Origin: CAYZQH01 sp050300015
Lineage (GTDB): Bacteria > Pseudomonadota > Gammaproteobacteria > Pseudomonadales > Cellvibrionaceae
Length of the DNA stretch: 64,000 bases
Assembly (NCBI GenBank): GCA_050300015.1
Contig: JBNKWZ010000004.1
Span: forward strand, 81,079-145,078
Direction of reading: 5' to 3'
Positions 9,004 through 16,768 of this stretch are shown one piece after another. A program made the translations under genes and the position numbers. Position 1 is the stretch's first letter, and the number at the start of each line of letters is the position of its first letter. The notes beneath the pieces were generated by a model. That model worked only from the letters and a program-made list of their open reading frames with translations. It searched no databases and had not been told where the DNA came from.

Positions 9004-9157
9004 GAGAACCTATGACTGAATCCCAGTAGCTTCAATTTTTCGAGATCAATGCAGTGTTTTGACCGCTTTTTGCTCCTGCAAAAACGACATTTCCGCCATC
9101 CATGTCGGTCAAGTCATACTGGCGTTCTGGCGAAAAACACTAACGAAGAGATTGGAA
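9004..9157 (+). repeat. Dispersed repeat B, copy 1
   Basis: About 150 bp that aligns in the same orientation with 42808-42963. Shared landmarks are GAACCT(C/A)TGA near the start, TTTT(T/G)(G/C)TCC(T/C)GCAAAAA in the middle and CACTAACG(A/T)AGA near the end. The GGAACCTCTGA-type start resembles terminal sequence of some insertion sequences, so these may be solo ends or MITE-like remnants. No transposase frame is attached. Confidence 0.5.
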
Positions 9158-9327
9158 AGCGGTGAATGCCCCGAAGGGCGCGGCCTCAAAGCGCAGTTGG
9201 CGATGTTACTCTCCTCGTTAAGGGCTACAGCCATTAACTTAGAAAAGCGCCCTGCCAGCAGTGCATTGAGGTCTCGCGCAGAAGGCACTGGAACCCAATC
9301 AAAGGTTCCGTAGACCTCAACGGAACA

Positions 9328-11271
9328 TCATTCGAACTTCCACCAGTTGAATTTAAAGAGGTTGTCACCGCTGCCAGAGAACACCAGGAAGAGATCGTGA
9401 GTCCCGCTTCCCCCGCTCACTGGACACGTTACCGTGCTCCAGGAAGCTTTCCCTGAGACATCACAGGTGCCCAGCAAGGTACCGTTTTCACCGTCCAGAC
9501 GCAGCTCGATTTTCGCATTACCAGCCGAGGACGACACTCGTGCCTCAAAGGACGTCACGCCATCTCCGAAATTAACGTTCTTAACCTTGATGTAGTCGCC
9601 ACCGCTGATGCGCGTGACGTTCTGACCACCACCGGTGTCGTCGCAATTCTCTGTCTTGATGCCAGAAGAGAAGGCGATGGTCTCCGCCTCAACTCGTGAG
9701 AACGGGTTCAACCGGGCAATGCCTTCGGGGCCTTCGCTGTTCATCTCCAGCTTCGGAATACTACCGTCGCTTTCGTAGGTGAACTCCTGTACGCGCACAG
9801 AACGCTTGTAGTTATTTCCACCGGGCAGCGAGCTGTCGTGATAGAAAAAGTAGGAGCGCCCCTTGTATTCGACGACACCAGGGTGGTTGGTGAATGTCCG
9901 CCCCGCATCCATAATGTCGCCTTTGTAAGTCCACGGCCCCGTTGGACTGTTACTGGTGGCGTAACTAATCTTCTCGCTTCCTCCACCTAGCGCGGCGTAG
10001 ACCATGTAATAGATAGAGCCCCGCTTGTAGAGCCATGGCCCCTCGGTGAAACCAGATAGACCGGCAGTCTGGATGCCTCCCGAGTAGCTGATCATGTCCT
10101 CGTTCAGCCTCACATATTGCAACGTGCCATTGCCCCAGTACATGTAAGCCTGCCCATCATCGTCGATAAAGACGGTCGGGTCGATGTTGCTCGTTGGACC
10201 CTGTGCCAGGTGCGTACCAAGCGGGTCTGTGTACGGACCGATTGGGTTGTCGGCAACCGCGACACCAATTCTGGAGCCAGAGTTGTTGTTCAGTGGCACA
10301 TATAGGAAATATTTTCCGTTTCTTTCGATAGCCTGCGCTGCCCAGGCGCTGTCGTTGCCCCAACGGAACGTATGGATGCCGGCCGGAGAGCCGTGGTCTG
10401 TCCAGTTCACCATGTCCGTAGTGGAGTAAAGCCGCCAGTCATTCATGGTGTAAAAGTTGTTCAAAGTGACGTCTTCGTCATGGGTCGTGTAGACGTACAA
10501 AGTATCTCCATACACCACGGGTGCAGGGTCTGCTGTGTAGTTGGTTTGGACGAAGGGGTTCTCCCCACGCGACCACGGACCTGCATCTGTGTCGAGAGCT
10601 CCTTGCTCGGAGTAGATAGCAAAGCCACTGATGGTGGCGTTATCGATACTGGCTGTCAGCGTAATGTTGAGGTAACCATCGCTCACGGCCACGTCCTTTA
10701 TCACTCGGGAGTACGCCGTATCGTGACCCGCGGTGGCGTATAGATCAAGATCGCTAAAAAGCGCTTGGCCTTCTACTGTCACACTGAATGCGCGCGAACC
10801 AGCAGTGGTTTGATACATCTCGTTAAAATGCAGCTCAACATCGTAAGTTGCCTCAGAGACGGGCACCTCGTACGAATACGTTCCATAGCGCTCTGTCTGA
10901 TACAGGCCATCATCGTCCGTACCTGCAATGGGGTCCGTAGTGGCGTTTGCCACGCCCCCGCGACTGTATTGATCGGCTTGGTAGCTGATACCACCCACAG
11001 TCACTTGATTGCCACCGGCATTCACGGCCACCACCAAATCGCCACTGGTCATCAACCCACTAGACGAACTACTAGAAGACGACGAGCTCGACGAAGTACT
11101 GGAAGAAGATGAGCTGGTACTGGAGCTACTGGAGCTGCTACTGGTAGAGCTACTGCTAGTAGAACTGCTACTCGAGCTTGCCGTGTTTCCGCCGCCACAA
11201 CCACCGAACCCAATGCTGGTGGCAATAAGCGCCAGTGATAAAACCCTTTTGTTCGCTGATGTCCAATTCAT
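9328..11271 (-). CDS. Secreted GH43 lipoprotein with malectin-like and CBM6 domains
   Basis: A 647-residue exported glycosidase. The signal peptide ends in a lipobox-like LIATSIGFGGC (residues 16-25), so it should be lipidated and surface or outer-membrane attached. Residues about 31-71 are an almost pure serine linker, typical of Cellvibrionaceae glycosidases. Next come a malectin/CBM57-like beta domain (about 75-225), a five-bladed GH43 propeller (about 245-545) and a C-terminal CBM6 (about 550-647). Expected GH43 catalytic acids are visible: Asp in TADPAPV (base), Asp in NIDPTVF and Glu in GFTEGPW (acid). GH43 enzymes act mainly as arabinofuranosidases, xylosidases or arabinanases; the exact substrate cannot be read. 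No SusCD-like or other degradative neighbours are present. Confidence 0.9.
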   Translation of the reverse strand: MNWTSANKRVLSLALIATSIGFGGCGGGNTASSSSSSTSSSSTSSSSSSSSTSSSSSSTSSSSSSSSSSSSGLMTSGDLVVAVNAGGNQVTVGGISYQADQYSRGGVANATTDPIAGTDDDGLYQTERYGTYSYEVPVSEATYDVELHFNEMYQTTAGSRAFSVTVEGQALFSDLDLYATAGHDTAYSRVIKDVAVSDGYLNITLTASIDNATISGFAIYSEQGALDTDAGPWSRGENPFVQTNYTADPAPVVYGDTLYVYTTHDEDVTLNNFYTMNDWRLYSTTDMVNWTDHGSPAGIHTFRWGNDSAWAAQAIERNGKYFLYVPLNNNSGSRIGVAVADNPIGPYTDPLGTHLAQGPTSNIDPTVFIDDDGQAYMYWGNGTLQYVRLNEDMISYSGGIQTAGLSGFTEGPWLYKRGSIYYMVYAALGGGSEKISYATSNSPTGPWTYKGDIMDAGRTFTNHPGVVEYKGRSYFFYHDSSLPGGNNYKRSVRVQEFTYESDGSIPKLEMNSEGPEGIARLNPFSRVEAETIAFSSGIKTENCDDTGGGQNVTRISGGDYIKVKNVNFGDGVTSFEARVSSSAGNAKIELRLDGENGTLLGTCDVSGKASWSTVTCPVSGGSGTHDLFLVFSGSGDNLFKFNWWKFE

Positions 11272-11800
11272 GAATGTGAATCACTCTGTTATTGATGTAT
11301 TGAGTGGTGATCTCTTATCGTTATCGCGTACGGTAGAGCATTTTGAGCGAAGAACAGCCACTTACCTCAGCGCATTATCAGTGGAATTGCATGATCAATT
11401 CTTTGAGCCACGTCTAATATTTAGTGTGAAGTGGTTGTTAATAGTAGGAATAATCAAGACGCTCGCTCTTACAAAAGATCCAGACGACAACCTCGACTTA
11501 ACAGCTTGCACCACAACATTGGAACAATTTACTTCGGATAATTAGCTTTAATGTTAGTGTGCCAATAGACTCAGAGACTTTTTAGTGTTGTGACGAACTG
11601 GGACCTACCGGTTAGGTCAAGGTGATGCAGGAGGCCGAAAAGCCGGGACATCCATTAATTTTTCGCAGTCTAAATCTGGCACGTATTTTCATTTTCCAGC
11701 TGATCAATTCAAGGCCTGTAGCGAAACCATCCCTATGCCTTTACGCCAACGCCTACCGGCAGTCCGAATAACTTCCCATGCTGACAACACAAGCGCCATA
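11272..11800. other. Upstream region of the GH43 gene
   Basis: Should hold the promoter of the minus-strand glycosidase gene. A plus-strand open frame crossing 11009-11545 is the shadow of the serine linker and its extension, without a start signal. I see no further gene. Confidence 0.4.
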
Positions 11801-11839
11801 GCGACGACTGAAATTTGTTTCTTGATCCAACCATCGACC

Positions 11840-12200
11840 AGATGTCAGGCCGAGCCTTTTGATGATTCCAGCAACCTCCGCAGGGTAAACCCTCCTTGAC
11901 CCTCCACAAGAAGCCGGCCCACCGTATCCACAAGAACTAAATCGTCTTCCCCGGTAAAAGTCAGAGGCCCTTGCACATAGGCATGGAAGCTGCCGTCAAA
12001 GGGCAATATGTAGGCCTCCGACAACTTAATAGGCTTTAGACCTGAGCGGATTTTGCCCTGTCGGTTGATGCTGTTTTAAGTAATCTCAGCACCGGCTTGT
12101 GTTGCACATAATCACAGAGGCGTTGCTGAACAGCCGCGAAGTCACCACCGAGCAAGTCCTGGCATGCCAGTCGAATTGGGTTTAACCCCACTCAAGTCAT
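11840..12200 (-). pseudogene. Decayed coding remnant, family unknown
   Basis: Minus-strand translation gives long protein-like segments in two frames broken by stops: an upstream piece LACQDLLGGDFAAVQQRLC and a downstream piece with LSEAYILPFDGSFHAYVQG, LTFTGEDDLVLVDTVGRLLV and EGQGGFTLRRLL. The pieces lie in consistent order and are separated by a frameshift, as expected of a pseudogene. I cannot assign the family. A stop follows the LLESSKGSA stretch. Confidence 0.4.
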
Positions 12201-12418
12201 GCATGAGAGGACAGCAACCTTATCGAGCGACACCCGACTTTTGACAGCGCCCCAGAACCGACCCCTGCCGCTTTTTTGGTGTTCGCAACGCTCATCTTCT
12301 TAGCACATGACAAATGAGAAAAAGCCAATAATTGCACCGGTAACGAGGGCAGTAACTCCAATTTCTTCTGAATCACCTAAATGCCTGATTTCATCAGCAA
12401 GGCTTGATAACAACACAA

Positions 12419-12575
12419 CTATTAACCCAGCAGTCTTTTATATCGGGTTAATGCGGCACAAGGACGTGCCGCCATTGGCCGGAATGGCCAATGCAAGCCC
12501 TTAAAATACGAGAAATTTCACACATTTCCGCCAGTATTTTATGGGCGTGCAATTCAATAGGTAGGAAATCTATTT
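12419..12575 (-). repeat. Two-hairpin interspersed repeat, copy 3 (long form)
   Basis: Inverted relative to copy 2 and similar over the whole of about 155 bp: core CTATTAACCC...GGGTTAATGCGGCACAAG...GGCCGGAA, then the shared flank through CACATTTCCGCC and TTTTATGGGCGTGCAATTCA. It lies directly after a small frame whose stop codon falls in the repeat edge, suggesting insertion into a cassette. Confidence 0.75.
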
Positions 12576-12704
12576 AATTTTCGGGCTAATAGGCTTAGAA
12601 AAGCTCTGGATAATGAGAATTAATTCTTCACACCCGACACCTGAGAGAGCCGCCGAAACTTTTTGGCATATTTCTAAATTCACATCAAATTCAGCTTTAC
12701 GCAT
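12570..12704 (-). CDS. Small unidentified cassette ORF, possibly truncated
   Basis: A 44-residue frame starting MRKAEFDVNLEICQKVSAA. It follows attC 12728-12814 as expected for a cassette gene. Its stop codon lies inside repeat copy 3, so the original C-terminus may have been lost. No domain is recognised and the Shine-Dalgarno match (GAGGG) is too far upstream to be convincing. Confidence 0.25.
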   Translation of the reverse strand: MRKAEFDVNLEICQKVSAALSGVGCEELILIIQSFSKPISPKIK

Positions 12705-12727
12705 ATACTTTGCGGTTCCCTCTTTTA

Positions 12728-12814
12728 GAATAACGCTTCGCGTAACCGGATGACCAAATCTGCATAGCAAAGCGGCGCAGCTTTGAGCAGACCGAGTCTA
12801 CGCGATTGTTATGT
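12728..12814 (-). other. attC recombination site
   Basis: Minus-strand cores ACATAACAATCGCGTAG at the gene-proximal end and CGCGAAGCGTTATTC at the far end, about 87 bp apart. It directly follows the MerR cassette gene. Confidence 0.75.
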
Positions 12815-12841
12815 ACTTATTTCCGTTTATCCTCGTTAAAC

Positions 12842-13558
12842 TTAGTGCTCACCAGACGCTTGAGCCATAAACTCAAACAACTCATCACTGATTCCATGAT
12901 CTTTTCTAGCTTGAGGTTCATTGTGAAGCAGATCGTTAAATGCTTTTAGTTTTTCATCATCATTCTCAGTAAGCTGAGTTATCAGCTCATTCCAGTGATG
13001 CATTAGATCTTGCACTTCTTTCGATTTCGGATCAGCTCCATTTGAATGCGCTGATTGCATATTACTTACCCAACCGTTCCACGCAGATTCAAAACTTTCG
13101 CCGCTTCCAGCGACGTGCTCACGATTATGCATTGCATCGATTTCACTTTGATTAAAATATTTGTCATACATTGTCATACTCTCCAAGGTTTGAAATAGGA
13201 TTTCGTCTAAATCATCTTGAGGTATTGATCGAGTTTCGAGCACATCAACAAGTTTAGTGATCTTGCTTTCAATGCTTTGAATTGTCTGGCGCTGTTGGTT
13301 GAGTTTTGATAGTTGCCGCTTGAGTTGAGGCACCAGTTGTCCCGTATCACTTAGCAATGGAGGCATATCAGCCAAAGAAACGCCTAATTGTCGAAGCGTT
13401 CTTATCTGCTGCAACCTTAACAGATCTGATTGATCATATAGCCGATGTCCAGAAGCACTCCTGGGAATCGGTCCAATAAGACCCTGCTCTTCATAGAAAT
13501 GTAAAGCCCTTGCGGTTAATCCAGTTCTATCAATAACTTCACCAATTTTCCAAACCAC
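12842..13558 (-). CDS. MerR-family regulator with TipAS ligand domain
   Basis: A 238-residue transcription factor. N-terminal MerR winged helix (residues 1-75, WKIGEVIDRTGLTARALHFY and RLYDQSDLLRLQQIRTLRQLG), a coiled-coil dimerisation helix (about 80-115), and a C-terminal TipAS antibiotic-recognition domain (about 130-238, YFNQSEIDAMHNR, WNELITQL, AQARKDHG-type ending). TipAS proteins bind thiopeptides or other hydrophobic drugs and activate their own promoter. It is cassette cargo, flanked by an attC downstream and the intron remnant upstream. It carries its own MerR-type promoter. No efflux pump or other obvious target gene lies beside it. Confidence 0.88.
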   Translation of the reverse strand: MVWKIGEVIDRTGLTARALHFYEEQGLIGPIPRSASGHRLYDQSDLLRLQQIRTLRQLGVSLADMPPLLSDTGQLVPQLKRQLSKLNQQRQTIQSIESKITKLVDVLETRSIPQDDLDEILFQTLESMTMYDKYFNQSEIDAMHNREHVAGSGESFESAWNGWVSNMQSAHSNGADPKSKEVQDLMHHWNELITQLTENDDEKLKAFNDLLHNEPQARKDHGISDELFEFMAQASGEH

Positions 13559-13589
13559 AATTTTTCCTCGTTGATGATGGACAATGGAA

Positions 13590-13620
13590 AGTCTAGATCC
13601 TTACGTAACGTGAGGTGCAA
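13590..13620 (-). promoter_or_regulatory. MerR-type promoter/operator with 19-bp spacer
   Basis: On the minus strand TTGCAC and TAGACT hexamers are separated by exactly 19 bp. The spacer carries the inverted repeat CCTCACG-TTA-CGTAAGG. Overlong spacers with a central dyad are the hallmark of MerR-activated promoters. It lies about 30 bp upstream of the regulator start and predicts autoregulation. Confidence 0.75.
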
Positions 13621-13639
13621 GTGTTATTTTCAACAAATA

Positions 13640-14425
13640 CAGTCAGGTAGAACGCCCCATCACTGAGATGCCCCCACACAGATCCGGACGTGCGAAATTA
13701 CCGCATCCGGCTCTTCAATAATATCATTGCCCGCATGAAGTACAGGCACCCTAAAACCAATCAACATGCACATGCATGTTTGCGCACGTGCATTGATCGG
13801 AACCCAAAATGGTTTAACATTCGTTTCATAACTTGCCACGTGTAACTTTTACCTTGGCTTCGTCGATTAGGCCATTTATACAAACTTTTAAGTACATGAT
13901 CAAATATCTTACCTACGTTCACGCTGTTTCCAGAGAGAGCGAAGTAATTCCTAAAACTCTGTACTTTTTGATTCGGCTCAGCAATAAAATATTCTAATTG
14001 TTTGTGACGATTGACTTTAATCCATTCGTAAAAGTTTATCGGCGCCGCCTTATGCTTCTTCGGTGACGTTTTATCTCCGTACTCGCTGCTCATCTTTGAA
14101 ATCAGTATCCCAATATAACTGGAAACCCAAAAATTCAAAGGCTGACGTTTGATTCGGGTGAAAACGACTGAACAGTTTTATCGATGCTCTCTTAGGAGCA
14201 ACTTCTAAATTAAATTCCTTCAGTCCCTCGCTAAGATTTGAATAAAACTGCTGAGCTTCATCGTGGTATTGAAACGCCACGACAAAATCATCCGCATAAC
14301 GGATCAGCATTGCCTTGCCCTTAAGCGTTGGCTTAATGTGTCGTTCGAAGCGAACATCCAAGGCGTAATGCAAATAGATATTCGCCAGCATGGCGACTGA
14401 TCACTCCGCCTTGTGTCCGGCGCAA
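13640..14425 (-). mobile_element. 5'-truncated group II intron remnant (probably IIC) at an attC
   Basis: Minus-strand sequence at 13713-13681 is a typical domain V hairpin: GAGCCGGATGCGG, AATTTCG-type loop region, CGCACGTCCGGATC. A GC-rich domain VI-like tail to about 13640 follows, ending TCTACCTGAC. Upstream lies a broken reverse transcriptase/maturase. Domains I-IV and the N-terminal half of the RT are missing: the RT sequence begins abruptly at ACACAAGGCGGAGTG, fused to the first 20 or so bases of an attC. It cannot be mobile. Group IIC-attC introns are known to target attC sites. Confidence 0.75.
13761..14415 (-). pseudogene. Group II intron reverse transcriptase/maturase, truncated and frameshifted
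   Basis: Three frames must be joined. About 14415-14385 reads TQGGVIS, matching PQGGVISPLLANI of intact RTs. 14391-14071 reads LANIYLHYALDVRFE and then MLIRYADDFVVAF, with the catalytic YADD box. 14138-13761 gives the maturase X domain (INFYEWIKVNRHKQLEYF, LYKWPNRRSQGKSYTW). Frameshifts lie near 14390 and about 14100. The N-terminal RT blocks are absent, so no functional enzyme can be made. Confidence 0.85.
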
Positions 14426-14438
14426 CGCTTTGTTAGCC
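14414..14438 (-). other. Truncated attC (one arm only)
   Basis: Minus strand GGCTAACAAAGCGTTGCGCC follows the AlkC-like gene like the first core and arm of an attC. The second arm and core are missing because the intron remnant begins here. Confidence 0.6.
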
Positions 14439-14454
14439 ACGACAGTTACCTTTA

Positions 14455-15291
14455 TCATTTCGCCTTAGCCCTAAGCTGCAACGCAACTTTGTTTTCCTTT
14501 TTTGCAGGATATCTCAGAGCATGACGAATTATCCATTTAACCTCCTTGGTTGGATCGCCAAGCCATTGTTCACATATTCCGAACACCAAGTTTGGATGAT
14601 CTTTGGCGATGTCACCAAGGCTATTAGCGACACTGCGACGAACGTAGCTATTTGTATCATTTTTAAGCGCCTCCAGAATTGGCAATATTGGTGCTGGGTC
14701 TTTAACAAACGCCGGTATTCTCTGCGCCCACGGAAGCCGAGGGCGAGAGCCTTCGGAACATAAACGCCGAACATGGGGGTCAGGATCGGTAGTCCACTCG
14801 GCTAGATACGATAGTGTTCGACCTTGGTGCTTTATTAAGAATGGTCGAATGGAAAACTCAGATGTATTTCTCTTCGTAAGTTCGTATTGCGCTTTCATTG
14901 AGATATCAAAAGGATCTTCACCTTCGTTGAACTCGCTATCTACTCCGTATTCAGAAATGAAGCAACTATGCGACTGATAAAATAGAATAGCGAGACCGAG
15001 CCCATCCGTTGCAGCGTTTGGCGGTGTCAGTGAATCCAGAATTATCTCAATAGCTTTTTCGTATTTTTGGGGCAAATGCTTCCTAAGCGCTCCAGCTATA
15101 TGCACCCCCCTCTCCATGAATTCAAGCGATTCAAGACCCTCAAGTGCAACTTTCTTGAACTCATCCTCAGGAAATTCTGGATAGACATATGAGATATTAT
15201 TCGCCAAGCAATGTACAGCCTCTAAGCCCAAAACATTCTTCAACGGGTATCCTTTCCGTATTGAACTTGGCGCTTCAGGAATACGCAGCAT
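14455..15291 (-). CDS. AlkC-like DNA alkylation repair protein (HEAT repeats)
   Basis: A 278-residue all-helical protein. Diagnostic stretches are EWTTDPDPHVRRLCSEGSRP, RLPWAQRIPAFVKDPAPILP, LEALKNDTNSYVRRSVANSL and GDIAKDHPNLVF, which match AlkC-type HEAT-repeat glycosylases that excise alkylated purines. I start at the ATG at 15291 (MLRIPEAPSSIRKGYPLK), preceded by AAAGGAAA; an upstream in-frame extension would read through the attC and is not credible. It is a cassette gene between attC 15307-15414 and the truncated attC. Confidence 0.82.
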   Translation of the reverse strand: MLRIPEAPSSIRKGYPLKNVLGLEAVHCLANNISYVYPEFPEDEFKKVALEGLESLEFMERGVHIAGALRKHLPQKYEKAIEIILDSLTPPNAATDGLGLAILFYQSHSCFISEYGVDSEFNEGEDPFDISMKAQYELTKRNTSEFSIRPFLIKHQGRTLSYLAEWTTDPDPHVRRLCSEGSRPRLPWAQRIPAFVKDPAPILPILEALKNDTNSYVRRSVANSLGDIAKDHPNLVFGICEQWLGDPTKEVKWIIRHALRYPAKKENKVALQLRAKAK

Positions 15292-15306
15292 AGACTTTCC
15301 TTTAAT

Positions 15307-15414
15307 GGCTAACACTGAGTGCAGCGGCAGTTTGTGAAGTGGTGTTTTGTGCCAAAATTTTATTTGGTACAAAACGAGCGCCGGAATAAATTCAGGTTGA
15401 GCAAATTGTTAGAT
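15307..15414 (-). other. attC recombination site
   Basis: Minus-strand cores ATCTAACAATTTGCTCAACC and CACTCAGTGTTAGCC, 108 bp overall. About 43 bases of its distal arm are identical to the distal arm of attC 16658-16768. Confidence 0.85.
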
Positions 15415-15417
15415 CTA

Positions 15418-15771
15418 CTATTTTATAATGTAGAAAAAACTATCTTTTCCTCTACTTAACCTTGATTTATTTCCATCACATAGCTTAGGAAGAACTTTAA
15501 CATCTTTCCCTGATGCAAGCGCTGCTAGTGCAGCTGAATATACTTTATTTATTGCCGGATGATCAGGCTCCAAATCAAGTCGGAAACTACTACTACTGCA
15601 AGATGAGATTTGCCGATCAAAGAAGACATACATAGAGCCGTCTCCATAAATACCGACATCACTAACTTTTGCTACCACAGATGACATAGTATTATTTGCT
15701 AAAGCTATACCTGACTGAGCAAAGAAACATATTAATAAAGAATTTATCTTATATTTACTAAATAATTTCAC
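15418..15771 (-). CDS. Small exported cassette protein, paralogue A
   Basis: A 117-residue protein with a signal peptide (residues 1-25, LLICFFAQSGIALA). The mature domain has the pattern V(K)VSDVGIYGDGSMYVFF, a cysteine in SSCSSSSFRL, NKVYSAALAALASGK and a second cysteine in LCDGNKS. It shares this plan with the cassette gene at 16334-16639, so the two are paralogues. The family is not assigned a function; such small periplasmic proteins are frequent in marine integron cassettes. GTG start, with AGAGG six bases upstream. Confidence 0.7.
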   Translation of the reverse strand: MKLFSKYKINSLLICFFAQSGIALANNTMSSVVAKVSDVGIYGDGSMYVFFDRQISSCSSSSFRLDLEPDHPAINKVYSAALAALASGKDVKVLPKLCDGNKSRLSRGKDSFFYIIK

Positions 15772-15797
15772 AGAATACCTCTTTTATACTTTGAAAA

Positions 15798-15938
15798 ATC
15801 TAACACCGCATTAAACGGCAAACAAAGTTGTGATGCTTTTGTGTAATAATTTGCTCCGCAAATGCACAAAAGGAGCGTAGCTTTGGCTGTCCAGTGGAGG
15901 CCATCAGGCCGGAACGATGTTTGAACGCATTGTTACGT
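15798..15938 (-). other. attC recombination site
   Basis: Minus-strand cores ACGTAACAATGCGTTCAAAC and TTAATGCGGTGTTAGAT, about 141 bp, with the TTTTGTG...CACAAAA inner palindrome seen in other sites of this array. Confidence 0.8.
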
Positions 15939-16219
15939 GATGATTGATTTGCCAAAAGCCTACCCTAGCCAATGCAGTTGAACAGCGTGAACTATTTACT
16001 TGGACGCATTCACATTATTGATGATTAAAGAGCATAAACGCACCGCGCCAAAATGCCAAGACCCTTCGTCCTTTTTTCTCATTGGCAAGTAGACTTACTT
16101 TGGGCTGCGATACTATGAGCCACGACCATCTTTCTTTTAGTACAATTTACATCCGCGAATCCCGTTCCAAGGGTTAGAACGAAATATTGCCGCAATTGAA
16201 ACGGCATGCTTATTGTTGC
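15939..16219 (-). other. Cassette without a convincing gene
   Basis: A 280-bp cassette body between two good attC sites. The longest minus-strand frame after the upstream attC reads MPFQLRQYFVLTLGTGFADV (42 residues) and has no ribosome-binding site. It may be a non-coding or degenerate cassette, or encode a small RNA. Confidence 0.5.
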
Positions 16220-16335
16220 ACATAACGCTTTGCTAAGTTGCACCCGAAGCGGAGCGAATTTTGTGTAACAATGAGCGCAGCGAACACACAAAAAGACGCG
16301 TAGCTTTGGGTGTCAACTGGAGCAATTGGTTAGTC
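16220..16335 (-). other. attC recombination site
   Basis: Minus-strand cores GACTAACCAATTGCTCCAG and TTAGCAAAGCGTTATGT, about 116 bp, with arms GTTGACACCC / GGGTGCAAC. The stop of the cassette gene at 16334 lies inside the core. Confidence 0.85.
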
Positions 16336-16639
16336 ATTTTTTTGATAGTATGTATAGGCCCTGAAAGTCATCCACTCCGTTTTCAAGGCAACTAACCCCA
16401 TCTGAACTATATCTAAACCTTATTTTATTGCCCGAGTGCAACGCTGACAAAGCTGCACTATAAGCTTTATCTTGCACAGGATTACTTGATCGTATTATTC
16501 CAGAGCCGCCTCCCGAGAAAAACACCCAAACCGAATTGTTATCGCCAACATATATTCGATCCACGTTAACTTCACACTCCGTCATCGAAATTGCCGGCAG
16601 TGAATATATCGCGACAGCTAAGCTAAAAAGTATTTTCAT
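16334..16639 (-). CDS. Small exported cassette protein, paralogue B
   Basis: A 101-residue protein with a signal peptide MKILFSLAVAIYSLPAIS. The mature part reads CEVNVDRIYVGDNNSVWVFF, DKAYSAALSALHSGN and ends with a second cysteine in VSCLENG, paralleling the gene at 15418-15771. Two conserved cysteines suggest one disulfide in the periplasm. Start at ATG 16639 with AGGG upstream; an earlier in-frame codon would lie in the attC core. Function unknown. Confidence 0.7.
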   Translation of the reverse strand: MKILFSLAVAIYSLPAISMTECEVNVDRIYVGDNNSVWVFFSGGGSGIIRSSNPVQDKAYSAALSALHSGNKIRFRYSSDGVSCLENGVDDFQGLYILSKK

Positions 16640-16657
16640 TATCTTTACCCTGTTTTT

Positions 16658-16768
16658 GATTAACACTGAGTGCAGCGGCAGTTTGTGAAGTGGTGTTTTG
16701 TGTTACAGCGTAGCGACAACACAAAAAAGCCACTGAACAAACTGTCCGGCTGACACGTATTGTTACTA
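16658..16768 (-). other. attC recombination site
   Basis: Minus-strand cores AGTAACAATACGTGTCAGCC and CACTCAGTGTTAATC, 111 bp. Its distal arm (AACACTGAGTGCAGCGGCAG on the plus strand and onwards) is identical to that of attC 15307-15414. Confidence 0.85.

Noticed and set aside
10372..11545. Plus-strand frames with Glu/Leu-rich runs (about 11009-11545 and others)
   Set aside because: They are the antisense reading of the GH43 serine linker and catalytic domain.
12419..12575. Repeat copy 3 considered as an attC site
   Set aside because: It matches copy 2 of the interspersed repeat over its full length and lacks paired attC cores.
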